Shown in pieces: positions 36,901 through 45,031 of a stretch of DNA of 64,000 nucleotides. The DNA is taken from positions 71,764,447 to 71,828,446 of the forward strand of contig NC_134835.1 of NCBI RefSeq assembly GCF_004210375.1. Reading direction: 5' to 3'. Each line of letters begins with the position of its first letter. Positions within the stretch are counted from its first letter, which is position 1. The notes under the pieces were generated by a model. The model was not told the DNA's origin and searched no databases. It was given only the letters and a program-made list of their open reading frames with translations. Made by a program: the position numbers and the translations under genes. The stretch comes from Tachypleus tridentatus. Lineage: Eukaryota > Arthropoda > Merostomata > Xiphosura > Limulidae.

Positions 36901-39900
36901 CCCTGCAGCTTTGTTTACGTAATTAAAGCCTTCGTCATGCTGTCTGTCCAAAGCACACCACACATCACTGTTCCATACTGCTTTCCATAATTCATCTAAT
37001 ACACAAGGACATAGATCCATAAATACTACGTCCGATAACTTGATTAACATGTCTTTGTGTGAAATAACATGAAAACTCGTTTCTTTTTCCGTCTCTTTGA
37101 GATAAGTAACAGTTGAACATATATATCATGAAAGCAACTTATATAAACGTAAGTTGTATTGCTTTTCCAACGGAGATCCTTTTTTATTATGTTGTGTGCT
37201 GTTGCCTGACACAGTTGGTTTAATGTTTCTATTGATTTTTGTATTCGTAGATCCCTAGTTGTAACAATATGTCGGATTCTGCTGCCACAGTTGTTGTAAA
37301 ATTTGTGATAAGTCTTCTTTTGAGTGCTGCTAGTACCCCTGTTGGTTCTTAAGTCTTTGTTTTTCAAAACCATTAACTACAAGGGATATATCAATGTTAG
37401 AAATTCTAAATTCCCGATCTGACACATTTTTATGATCTGAATTTTGCTTCCGATAATCCTGTTACGTATCCTTACCCTAAAACAATTATTTTTCGATTTC
37501 ATCACACAACCTACGTAACGCTAATGTAATCTTGATGTATTCGATTCCACTACAGATTGCTTATTTGCACATAGGACATCATTTTAATATAAGCACGAAT
37601 TAGAAAAAAAAGGCGAGCATTATAAATATAGAAGTATTTAGTGCTTTAATTAGATTACTTTGGATTATTCAACGATTAATTAATACCACGTTATTTATTT
37701 GGCAGTATTCACCTAATGAAGTATATAAAAAAGCTTGGAAGAATAATATTGAACGTAATATCAAGCAGTGGAGCTCAGAAGAAAACGTGATTCTGAATAA
37801 AGTTCTAAGGGGAAGTGCCTTTATCAGCGAACGTTCGTACTCACTAAAGTTTCAGCAAGGATACAATAACAGTGACGTTTGTCCATTCTACATGTCTTCA
37901 GAACAGATTTCCAAAGTTTACACCTGTATTGGTCTCCAGAAGTCAAGTCCTCTTAGAAACGTGCTAAATGAAGGGTATGTTAAGCTTACTTTTTACTTTA
38001 GCTGAGGATTGGGGCGTAAAAATAAAAAAGATGTTTAGGTACAAATGGTTTATTGTTCCTTCGGATTTGGAGCTCAAAGCTACGTAAAGAATATCTGCGC
38101 TAGCATTTCTTAATGTAGAACTGATAGACTAATGATGAAACAGCTAGTAAACAACATTCATTTTAATTATTAGGCTATTATTACGGTTGTAAGAGCCTAA
38201 GTTAAAATTAATAGAGTCAAAATAAGACACAAATAACTGGTTGAAGTGGGGGGTATTAAAACTTATTTGGTTTAATATATCACAATCATACATTAATAAA
38301 CTTATGATAACGTAAAAATATGATGAACTGCTCATTTTAAAACTAATACAAAATAATAGTGTGTCACTAATATGTGCATATTTTCAGTACCTTCATGTAG
38401 AGACAAGACTAATTCTTGATGTTTGTATTACATTCAATACCTCAACATGCAATGTTAATAAATACTGTTCAGGCAATATAATTTTGTAGACAGTTCGTTT
38501 TACTGAATTTTACGCAAAGCTGTTCTATCTGTTGTTAAGTGCAATATGTCATCAGGTATGAAAATGTAGAGAAAAATGGATTTCTTGGTTCTTCATTCTG
38601 ATCTTATATATAATTGTGTGTTAACTGGAACAGCCACTCTGCAAGTTGATGAAACCGAATTCGAGGGATGGATGAGCTACAAAGGGATTTCACGATATTC
38701 AACTTAAAACTAAAAAAAAAAAGTACTCCAATAAGGATTTTGATCTTTTAACCTAAAAAAAACAAATAAACACTTTACTGCCAAACGAATTTACTTTTCA
38801 ATATTGTTCGGTCACGAAGATGCAGAGTATAAGATACAGAGTATAAGATGCAGAGTATAAGATGCAGAGTATAAGATACAGAGTATAAGAGGTTGACGAG
38901 AATGTGTTCCTCTTGTACAAGATTGTAAAATGTTCGTTTTCGGACAGGTACCGATTATACTCACCAGACAGTGAAAAGTAAACTTCATTCCTTAGCCTAT
39001 CTCAGCCAATAGTGCTAAAAAACCGTTGATAAAGCACCTTCATAATGCTGAAGAACCAGATATTGTATCCTATGACCTCTCTAAAAACATAAGTCCCAGT
39101 CTCGTGTTTCATGTGAAACACTAGACTGGGACTTAGGTTTTACTTCCTTATAGCCTGGAAACTTGTGAATTCGGTCACGTAGATGGGCGATTCCAATTCC
39201 AGATATGACAAGCATCTCAAATGTCTATCCAGAATTTAAAAGAGAGTACTTGAATGTCTCCCCGTCTCACAGACTTGGTGTTAAAAAATACTACTTAATA
39301 TCCCACGTTATAACGTAATTTCAATATAATTAATTAGTTGAAAGGGAAGTCACCGTGTATTTTGCTTCATACATTACAAATCACGTTTTATGTGGTCTAA
39401 GTGATGTATTAATAAAACTACACCATCTGCTTCTTTTCACACTACCAAATATGTTACCTGTTAGAGTTTGTTTCTAAGTACAGAAAGAGCAGTTGTCTTT
39501 AAATTACTGAAACGTTGATAACGTCATCCAAAACTGGTGTCTAGGAGTCAAACAGGTGTTAGTTGCTCAAGAATAAAAGATGGAACCCAGCTTGTATATA
39601 TGTACTACGTGTTGGAATGACAGTGGTCTCGTTCATTTTATTTGAAAGTGCCAATCAGTCGTAGTTAATGTAACATCTTAAAAATAAATACGTGTGCTTA
39701 CACGTGTATTTTGTTAAATTCAATTTTTTCTCGATAAAAAACCTAAAGGACAAGACAAATAATATTGTGTTTGAAAGTATAAGCTCATTACTGCTTATTA
39801 TTATTATACAAATATAACTCTTTCAACATATGTTATTATGAAAGCAAATCTAAAATGTGAGTTTCTATGTCCGCCAAATAGGGTTTTATTTTGACACTCT

Positions 39901-40841
39901 TGAATATGGTTAATGTAATAATTCATTCCTTCAATCAGTAATAGTATTATACTTAATGTTTTATTTGTAACATTATTTAACAGAGCATGGTTTTTGGGAA
40001 TATCGTTCAGGAGTGTAGAAAATGACACCTACTCACTGGATTTCTCTACACTATTTAGATAACAATGGGCCAAAAATAATTTATTATCATTACAAGAATA
40101 TCAGAAATTATACAACAACAAAGAGTCTATTAACCATAGTTTCAGTTGATTGTTTCCTTGTGAAACATTTCGACTCTAGTATGCTTATAAGAAACGTTTT
40201 ACGATTTATTATATAAATATACGTTTGTTTATTTTTATATATCATGTAATATTAGTTCTCAAGACTATTTAAGCATATTTCATCGACAGCTGAAATCTTG
40301 GAAGGTGTGGATAAAGTCTGAGTCTTGCTGTTGTCTTAGAAGTATAACTTTAAGTACTTTACGAAGACCAAAATGAATGTGATGACTGTTATATGTCAGT
40401 AGATTGAAATAATTATATAATGTTTATATTCTGTCTACTTAAATAATAGTGAAACAATATTCTTACATTCAGAAAAAGCGTTTAAATTAGGTGATTTATT
40501 TCTAAAATATTCATAAACTTTTATATCACTGTGTAGCAATATAAAATGTTGCATGATGCCCGTCAAGTTATCAAATAATCTTTTTTTACAGTATCAAACG
40601 ATTGAAGAGTGCTGGATTAATAGAGTACTTGCGTAAGAAAATGTTCACCAAGCAGACGATATCAAAGGACTTATGTACTCCAGCTGTTAGCAGCTTGCAA
40701 GAGAATAATGAACTGCTGCCCCTAACCCTTAACAATGTAGGAGTTACCTTTATTATACTTTTGACAGGCTACTTCGTTTCAACAGCTGTATTCTATGTTG
40801 AATGTACAGTTTACAACAGAAGAAAAAAAAAGACAAAATAG
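15794..40841 (+). CDS. Ionotropic glutamate receptor/IR-family channel, 12 exons, 5' end missing
   Basis: Twelve exons with GT/AG borders and matching phases give one open frame of 614 codons ending in TAG at 40839-40841. Residue order: short amino-terminal domain (1-about 163), S1 (about 164-314), M1 (315-336), pore loop (358-370), M3 (388-409), S2 (about 410-572), M4 (582-601), short basic tail. Seen motifs: NGSWTGLM at 248-255, RERAVDF at 276-282, WWF at 388-390, SSTSDF at 435-440, paired C501 and C560. Known of the family: tetrameric ligand-gated cation channels of the plasma membrane, used at synapses or, as IRs, in chemosensing. Compared with AMPA receptors the amino-terminal part is short. 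The first exon with start codon and signal peptide is not secured. Database names for such proteins would be like 'glutamate receptor ionotropic, delta-2-like'. The family call is firm; ligand and tissue are unknown. Confidence 0.93.
15960..16890 (+). repeat. Tandem array of ~60-base units filling receptor intron 1
   Basis: About 15 diverged units share a core like TAACGAGGGTAAGTCAGT, spaced 55-65 bases. Four near-identical units lie at 16570-16808. The core matches the exon 1 end and splice donor at 15909-15925 (ACATAACGAAGGTAAGT). Confidence 0.8.
17012..17193 (+). CDS. Receptor exon 2: amino-terminal domain
   Basis: It starts after TACGTAG and ends at a good donor (CAG/GTGAGT). Its 60 codons plus the completed Gly give residues 42-102, with alternating hydrophobic strands such as RVVLWIVND. 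Phase matches exon 1 exactly. It lies just after the tandem array that fills intron 1. Confidence 0.85.
17695..17963 (-). mobile_element. Family A SINE, diverged
   Basis: An older copy in receptor intron 2, preceded by a run of about 18 T at 17664-17681. Confidence 0.85.
18190..18449 (+). mobile_element. Family A SINE with perfect 14-base target duplication
   Basis: AAACACGTTTTGTG is found at 18176-18189 and 18450-18463. The copy starts at the head (TGACCAGGTGGTTAAGG) and lacks a few first bases. Confidence 0.95.
19522..19593 (+). pseudogene. tRNA-Pro(TGG)-like pseudogene
   Basis: This 72-base stretch follows a eukaryotic tRNA-Pro closely: TTGGTCTAGG in the D arm, CTTTGGGT in the anticodon loop, GGTCCCGGG in the T arm and GACGAGCCC at the 3' end. 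The 5' acceptor strand no longer pairs at about three positions, T54 is changed to C, and a T-stem pair is broken. It is therefore a decayed copy and probably not functional. A SINE begins 28 bases downstream. Confidence 0.7.
19621..20345 (+). mobile_element. Family A SINE split by a small inverted-end element
   Basis: The left part (19621-19831) stops at CTTACACTGC. The right part resumes at about 20279 with TTAGTGACGGCTAGCGCAG and ends in an AAAC repeat. The insertion lies between. Confidence 0.88.
19822..20278. mobile_element. Small non-autonomous element (MITE-like) inside a SINE
   Basis: It starts CTTACACTGCACAACAA and ends with the inverted TTGTTCTGCAGTGTAAG, 16 of 17 paired. Further inward, TTTTTGCTTCTTGAAC pairs with the complement of TTTCAGGAAGCAAAAC. 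No transposase is encoded. The outer ten bases coincide with SINE sequence, so the exact borders and target duplication are unclear. Confidence 0.65.
20902..21039 (+). CDS. Receptor exon 3: amino-terminal domain
   Basis: This is a 46-codon exon in phase 0 at both ends (residues 103-148), reading LKDHLVLSIKSKLIILSSG onward to SSHMFNT. The donor ACG/GTAAAT is acceptable. The acceptor (CACGACAG) has a weak pyrimidine tract, so the left border could shift, but phase favours this choice. Confidence 0.75.
21040..23039. other. Intronic block rich in T and G on the + strand
   Basis: The composition differs from surrounding DNA and continues the decayed helicase stretch. On the minus strand, short peptides such as VILNIDPIKTVEEQAEKFSK (near 22610) look formerly coding, but I cannot assign them. 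Confidence 0.35.
23040..23475 (-). pseudogene. Decayed PIF1/Helitron-like helicase stretch
   Basis: In order on the minus strand and in shifting frames: VSNEYYLLKTIPGE (about 23415-23460), EF-stop-NWLN (about 23330-23355), ITLEKIPNFVLRRNFNIA (about 23098-23160). These follow the C-terminal order of PIF1-like helicases in Helitrons (V-x-x-I-N-x-x-L-x-x-x-P-G-E; EFLNSL; PF-x-L-x-RRQFP). Stops are frequent. The wider block 21300-23900 is unusually T/G-rich on the + strand and may be the rest of the element. Confidence 0.4.
24080..24125 (+). CDS. Receptor exon 4: short linker exon
   Basis: This 46-base exon sits between a strong acceptor (ATTTTTCAG) and donor (AAAG/GTAAAG). It encodes TSVYINIRSLRWTSK (residues 149-163) and leaves one base. 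It was found by phase: it takes phase 0 from exon 3 and hands over the single base exon 5 needs. It is too short to recognise alone, so support rests on splice sites and frame. Confidence 0.65.
24337..24597 (-). mobile_element. Family A SINE
   Basis: Near full length in a receptor intron, with a short deletion in the T-arm/anticodon region near 24550. Confidence 0.92.
25171..25290 (+). mobile_element. Family B SINE in a receptor intron
   Basis: CAGTAGCTCAGCAGTAAATC, then GGACTAACAAC and AATACCTGTGGTGGACTCAG, ending in a CAACAAAC-type tail. Confidence 0.72.
25632..25762 (+). CDS. Receptor exon 5: start of ligand-binding half S1
   Basis: It completes a Val codon and then encodes residues 165-207, beginning ISVYPTLPVNVSFQG. 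That resembles the first S1 strand of glutamate receptors (pattern L-x-V-x-T-x-x-x-P-F-V). The donor is TAT/GTAAAT. The acceptor after CTTGAAG is weak; another AG at 25667-25668 would break the phase. Confidence 0.7.
26462..26841. repeat. 42-base minisatellite in a receptor intron
   Basis: About nine units containing TTAGTGTATTTAACTGTCAA and ACTCACTCTTGTAG. It lies in the intron between 25762 and 31308. The period is a multiple of three, so one frame stays open, but this is not evidence of coding. Confidence 0.9.
27267..27545 (-). mobile_element. Family A SINE with 10-base target duplication
   Basis: TATTTCAAAG flanks it at 27257-27266 and 27546-27555. Confidence 0.93.
27752..27832 (+). mobile_element. 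Family B SINE, head fragment
   Basis: AATGGTAAATTTACGGATTT, ACAATG, AGCGATTCGATTCCCCTCAG. Confidence 0.65.
28188..29975 (-). pseudogene. hAT transposase (ZBED/SCAND3/GTF2IRD2-like), frameshifted
   Basis: It begins MSAVKKRKIDDEGRLF at 29975. A BED-like zinc finger follows (C-x2-C near 29870, then H-x4-H), then DESTDINDTSQ, TTDGAPSMTG, HCIIHQESLC and the C-terminal dimerisation region with CEQFFSKMKLIKTKS, ending at 28188. The intact family member would be about 600 residues. Reading needs frame changes near 29660, 29350, 29095, 29030, 28700 and 28400, so it cannot make transposase. Confidence 0.9.
30147..30600. mobile_element. pogo/Tigger-like MITE nested in the hAT element
   Basis: This is a 454-base element with inverted ends starting CAGTGTGACCTCG and continuing into ATTCGCGG, flanked by TA on both sides (30145-30146, 30601-30602). 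TA duplication and CAGT-type ends with CCTCG and ATTCGCGG fit non-autonomous pogo/Tigger (Tc1/mariner superfamily) elements. It has no transposase and is far more GC-rich than its surroundings. Confidence 0.88.
31308..31378 (+). CDS. Receptor exon 6: S1 helix
   Basis: The acceptor is TTTTTCAG and the donor is CAA/GTAAGT. Residues 208-230 include YGQLAIEVLEILSKHYHF, matching the S1 pattern G-x-x-x-D-L-L-x-x-L-A-x-x-L-N-F. It lies about 230 bases after the end of the hAT element that sits in intron 5. Confidence 0.9.
32797..32887 (+). CDS. Receptor exon 7: S1, NGSWTGL motif
   Basis: The acceptor is TATGACAG and the donor is AAG/GTATAA. It completes a Lys codon (231) and encodes residues 232-261 with NGSWTGLMKQL, a hallmark of S1 in glutamate receptors and IRs. 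Confidence 0.95.
33107..33222. repeat. Repeat copy 1 flanking receptor exon 8
   Basis: It shares ACTCAGTTTCCTTTACACCG and GGGCATAGTCCTATCGAAAT with 34333-34450. The second copy has about 15 extra bases (AGTCACTGATGTTTCG). Confidence 0.88.
33281..33590. repeat. 38-base minisatellite in a receptor intron
   Basis: About eight units, AAGAACTGTAACATTTGTAG plus AGATACTGTACTATTACC, between exons 7 and 8. A related single unit lies at about 33050. Confidence 0.9.
33959..34117 (+). CDS. Receptor exon 8: S1, ligand-contact arginine
   Basis: The acceptor is ATTTTCAG and the donor is GAG/GTTAGT; 53 codons in phase 0 give residues 262-314. ETDIGATLLSW is followed by RERAVDF. R276 lines up with the AMPA-receptor arginine that binds the alpha-carboxyl of glutamate; S271 stands where the contact threonine is, and L269 where the proline is. 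Confidence 0.95.
34333..34450. repeat. Repeat copy 2 flanking receptor exon 8
   Basis: Same orientation and about 90% like 33107-33222. The two copies bracket exon 8 (33959-34117). Confidence 0.88.
34896..34975. repeat. 40-base direct duplication before receptor exon 9
   Basis: Two near-identical units contain CATAACAGTACTTTTTATGA and AAATGTGAG. They end about 35 bases before the acceptor at 35010. Confidence 0.9.
35011..35179 (+). CDS. Receptor exon 9: M1 and pore loop
   Basis: The acceptor is TTCTTGTTAG and the donor is CAGG/GTAAGT. Residues 315-336 form membrane helix M1. A Cys-rich stretch (C341, C349, C351) follows, then the pore loop DWSFWSALKGLVWQ at 357-370. The AMPA-receptor Q/R site falls on W369, and the next Gln (Q370) is kept. 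Confidence 0.95.
35631..35692 (+). mobile_element. Family B SINE, fragment
   Basis: GGTTTCATTCCCCGTAGTGG, then ACACAGCAGATAACCCGAT and TTTTGTTGTAAA. Confidence 0.62.
36078..36292 (+). CDS. Receptor exon 10: M3 gate and start of S2
   Basis: The acceptor is T(7)AG and the donor is AAG/GTATTT. Residues 371-442 hold M3 (388-409, WWFVTLLVLS), then SVYIGNIRAFL at the place of the SYTANLAAFL gate, then S2 with SSTSDFL at 435-441. S436 and T437 match the AMPA-receptor Ser-Thr pair that holds the glutamate side chain. Confidence 0.95.
36293..37705. other. Receptor intron 10, no repeat recognised
   Basis: Two minus-strand open stretches (36844-37050 and 37044-37373) have no recognisable motif and may be chance. 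Confidence 0.5.
37706..37974 (+). CDS. Receptor exon 11: S2
   Basis: It starts after TTTGGCAG and ends GAAGG/GTATGT. Residues 443-531 include EVYKKAW, then AFISERS with E484 at the position of the acidic residue that binds the ligand amino group, then C501 and the strand with SSPLRN. C501 probably pairs with C560 in the last exon, as in classical S2 lobes. Confidence 0.95.
38066..38152 (-). mobile_element. Family A SINE, degraded tail fragment
   Basis: It resembles the tail and adjoining body (CAAAGCTACG, ATCTGCGCTAGC, CAGCTAGT). Confidence 0.6.
38818..38887. repeat. 14-base tandem repeat, five units
   Basis: GATGCAGAGTATAA alternates with GATACAGAGTATAA. It lies in the last receptor intron. 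Confidence 0.9.
39083..39141. repeat. Palindrome with ~28-base arms
   Basis: AAGTCCCAGTCTCGTGTTTC at 39091 pairs with GAAACACTAGACTGGGACTT across a 4-base loop. Weaker pairing extends outward. It lies in the last receptor intron. Confidence 0.9.
40592..40841 (+). CDS. Receptor exon 12: end of S2, M4 and stop
   Basis: The acceptor is T(7)ACAG. It completes Gly532 and encodes IKRLKSAGLIEYL (the S2 C-terminal helix), C560, membrane helix M4 (about 582-601) and a basic tail ending KKKTK before TAG. Confidence 0.95.
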
Positions 40842-41152
40842 CACGGGACAAACCAAAGAGAACCTGTCCGTTTTAGTGTTAAAATTTCACTAATTAAAAT
40901 AGACTCTCACATAAACAATATTTCCGACCATATCTGAAAGTTCAAAACCCCTAATCATTTTACTTAATACAGCTGTGGTATAAAACAGAAGATTTTATTG
41001 GAAAGGCTAAATTATTTATCATGTAACTGATTTATCATGTTAATGTGTGACTACTTACATACATTATAACTTGTGTTACAGGAAAAGTATGCTTCAATTA
41101 AAGTGTAAACATAGTAGCACTCAGGATTTTGCTAAAGAAAGAACTGACTAAA

Positions 41153-41158
41153 AATAAA
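41153..41158 (+). promoter_or_regulatory. Candidate polyadenylation signal of the receptor gene
   Basis: AATAAA lies about 310 bases after the stop codon. In DNA this AT-rich the hexamer also arises by chance, and ATTAAA occurs closer, at about 40893. Confidence 0.25.
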
Positions 41159-41282
41159 AATATATATTTCACCAGACAGTTCATCTACATCTTCTAAAAC
41201 TAACAAAAAAACAACATATTATTTTGCTTAAAATCAACTTACTGAACTAAGTATTAAGATTATTGTTTCTTTAAATCTCAGT

Positions 41283-42420
41283 GAGAGTAGAAACTGGTAT
41301 TACAGTGGTATAGTTATCTTAGTAACAATGGAAACTGTTATTACAGTAGCATAGTTAGTTATCTTTGAAACAGTGGAAGCTGGTATTTCAGTAGTATAAT
41401 TAGTTATCTTTAAAACAATGGACGCTGGTATTTCAGTAGTATAGTTTAGTTATCTGAGTAACAGTAGTAGCTGGTATTTCAGTAATATACTATAATTATC
41501 TCAATAACAGTGGAAGCTGGTATTTTATTAGTTTACTATAGTTATCTCAATAACAATGGAAGATGGTATTTCAGTAGTATAGTACAGTTATCTTTTAACA
41601 GTGGAAGCTGGTATTTCAGTAGTATATCATAGTTATCTTTTAACAATGGAAGATGGTGTTTCAGTAGTATACTATAGTTATCTCGTTAACAGTGAAAGCT
41701 AAAATTTCAGTAGAATAGTTAGTTATCTTATTAACAATGGAAGATGGTATTTCAGTAGTATACTATAGTTATCTCGTTAACAGTGGAAGCTGGTATTTCA
41801 GTAGTATACTACAGTTATCTCAATAACAATGGAAGATGGTATTTCAGTAGTATACTATAGTTATCTCGTTAACAGTGAAAGCTAAAATTTCAGTAAAATA
41901 GTTAGTTATCTTATTAACAGTGGAAGCTGGTATTTCAGTAGTATACTATAGTTATCTTATTAACAGTGGAAGCTGGTATTTCGGTAATATAGGTTAGTTA
42001 TCTAATTAACAGTGGAAGTTGGAATTTCAGTAGTATAGTTTAATTATCTGAGTAACAGTAGTAGCTGGTATTTCAGTAGTACATACTATACATGTAGTTA
42101 GTTATTTCAGTAACAGTGGAAGTTGGTATTTTTGCAGTATAGTATAGTTAGCTCGGTAACAGTGGAAGCTGTCATTTCAGTCGCACACTATAATTATCTC
42201 AGTAACAGTGGAAGCTGGTATTTCAATCGTATAGTTTAGTTATCTTAGTAACACTGGAAGCTGATATTTCAGTAGCATATTTAGGTAGCTCGGTAAAAGT
42301 GGAAGCTGGTATCTCAGTAGTATGGTTTAGTTATCTCAATAACAGTAGTAACTGGTATTTCAGTAGTATACTATAGTTATGTCAGTAACAGTGGAAGTTG
42401 GTATTTCAGTGATAGAAATT
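41283..42420. repeat. 46-base minisatellite downstream of the receptor gene
   Basis: About 24 units built on AACAGTGGAAGCTGGTATTT plus CAGTAGTATACTATAGTTATCTC variants. It starts about 440 bases after the stop codon. Degraded units reach about 42560. Confidence 0.92.
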
Positions 42421-42560
42421 GGTTATTTTCAAAGCAACAGAGTTGACATTTCAGTGATAGATAGTAATATCTCATCTCAGAAATGAGAGAAATTGACGTT
42501 TTGTGTGTGTTTAATTATCTCAGGAAGATCAGATTTTGACATTTCAATGATACTAATGTA

Positions 42561-43005
42561 TTATCTCAGGAACAGCAGCAGAAATTTGAAATGTGTTTAG
42601 AGTTTTTGCATGATTTAAAGTTTGTATTTATATACTGGTACAGAAAGCAATAGTACTTTGATTTAAAATGCTATAACATTCGTGCTGGTAGAAAGTTCGC
42701 TTCAGCATTTGTACTGAAATTTGTATTACGTGTAACTACCAATACGTGAAATTATATTTTAGGAGTCTCCAACCTAATGAAAAATAAAGCAAATATCACT
42801 TTTGATCCACTTAAAGTCTAATCCTAAATATCTATCTGTACATAGCCATTATATACACCATTAGAAGTTTAATGAAAAAAACGCATAATCACAAATCTAT
42901 TCAACTTTCTTTTTGTAATATGGTGTCTTCTTGTGGATTATGGAAAAATAAAGGTATTTCATTTCAATGAAACAGTTATATTTTATACGTAAAAGGAAAT
43001 AATAC
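42561..43005. other. No gene seen
   Basis: AT-rich spacer after the degraded minisatellite units. Confidence 0.5.
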
Positions 43006-43130
43006 TTTTGTTTGAAAACAAGCACAAAACTACACAACAGGTTATCGGTGTTCTACCCGCCACTGATATCGAAGCCCGTTTTCTAGCTGGGGGAGTTCGC
43101 AGACATACCTCTCTGCCACTGGGGAGCAGT
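43006..43130 (-). mobile_element. Family B SINE
   Basis: On the minus strand: CAGTGGCAGAGAGGTATGTC, AACGGGCTTCGATATCAGTGG, GTGTAGTTTTGTGCTTG. Confidence 0.82.
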
Positions 43131-43833
43131 ATTACATTCTGTCTTATAACACCAACAAAAGTTACAGTTGAGTAGTGTCTAAACAAAATGATCCGGCGCT
43201 TTATGTGTGGTTTTATTTAAATACTTTCTTGAAAAACAATAAGAAATGATTAAATTTAGATTATGTTACGCTTCCTAAGACCTAGTGGTGACCTAGCGAG
43301 CTAATTGTCCATTTACAGAGTGGTATCGTGATCTCATAAGATATAGCGATATAAAATATCGTTTGGAAGAAATGCTATTGCTTTATAAAAATAAAAGAAA
43401 ATTATAGTTTAAATCTTCATGTATTACTGCTATTGTCTGTTATAGCATGGAAATCACTTTGAATAATGGTGTTTCTTTGTTAATGTTACTTCCTAGAAAT
43501 AATTAAACATTTATTATTGCATTCACATGATCATACACATGTTTGGTACTTTTTCTGTTGTTTTCGGCTGTAAAAACTAAATTTGTTGAGCGTTTTACCA
43601 AGATTCACAACATCAGTTATACTTGCAAAACAATTTTAAAAAATCAACGTTCTCACAAGTTAAAAACGTCACAGTAACAGAAAATAAAAACACCTATGTC
43701 ATTCGATACTTAGACCTCGCAGTAAATATAGATCGATAAATTAAACATTTCTCCCTGACATATGTTCTTATCTATTCACAAATTGTTACTGCTAATGTTC
43801 AGTTAGTTTGACGTAGTATAAACATAAAAGGGC

Positions 43834-43949
43834 CCTTTGCTAGTACAGCGGTATGTCTACGGATTTACAAGGCTAACATCAGTGGTTCGATTCCTCTTGG
43901 TGGGCTCAGGAGATAGCCCGATGTGGCTTTGCTATAAGAAAACACACAA
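43834..43949 (+). mobile_element. Family B SINE (CCCGATGTGGC subtype)
   Basis: GCTAGTACAGCGGTATGTCT, GGATTTACAAGGC, GGTTCGATTCC and AGATAGCCCGATGTGGCTTT. Confidence 0.85.
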
Positions 43950-44893
43950 ACGTAAAAAGTACTTGACCTTCACTAACAACTGTGAATTTCATTGTATCAT
44001 ACATTCCTTTGTATTTATTTTCTAGTAATTCCTCTGTGTTTTAAGATATACTAATTATATTGTTTATTTCTTCAATATGAGACATTGCCACATTTCGCAG
44101 TTTACACGATTCATCTTGATACTTTATTATCAAAATTATATATCTCATGACTCTCGCTAATAACCAAAGAGTCAAAGATATAGTTGACAAAAGTGTGTTT
44201 AACAATATAAGTGACAAAATAAAGCAATTTAACCACACGTATAACACTTATTACATTGAACACTAAAGTTAATATAAGCTGAGAGTTACTTAAAATTACT
44301 GTTACTTTATATTAATGTATGAACTTGAGAGAATTTTGATTTTACTCTCGATGTAACATGGAACTGAGGCTCCAGCGGAAGCTGCAGTAAATCACATGTG
44401 TTACTGGAAGCTGTTCTAAGAACACTTTACTGGTGGGAATCTGAATGAAACAGATCAAAAAGTTGGATCGCTACAAATGAACAAATCAAAATAGACACAG
44501 CACCTCACCAGTAAAATATTGGCATTCAAAGAAGAGCTTTTTTCATGTCCTAAAATAAAAAAAAAAAACAATAGATTCGAAAGTCTCAGACATTATAGAA
44601 AACACACACTCCCAAGAACAGTATTTGCAGTTGAAAATATATCTAAGTATATTACATTAAATATAAATTAAGAAAATCAGAATTTAAGTTCAGAATTAAA
44701 AGCTCTTAAACATGTATCTGCATAAAAACTAACCATTATTCATAGAAATCTTGAATGGATATACATGATATAAATACATACACACCAACCGCCATAACTT
44801 TACTTCGGACTGATCAAAAACATTCTTTAATATAGAACACACAAAGTTTACAATCAACCAACATCAGACACAAACACTACAATTAAAACTTAC

Positions 44894-45031
44894 TACCAAT
44901 CTGTATCTCAAATAGGTCATCTCCAGGTTAACAAAGTACCAATCTGTATCCCAGATAGGTCATCTTTAGGTTGACAAAGTACCAATCTGTATCCCAGATA
45001 GGTCATCTTTAGGTTGACAAAGTACCAATCT
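44894..45031. repeat. 43-base tandem triplicate
   Basis: Three units of TACCAATCTGTATCCCAGAT plus AGGTCATCTTTAGGTTGACAAAG, and a partial fourth. The first unit is the most diverged. Confidence 0.92.

Noticed and set aside
36844-37373. Two adjoining minus-strand open frames as a gene
   Set aside because: No recognisable motif, different frames, no splice support; lengths are within chance for this composition.
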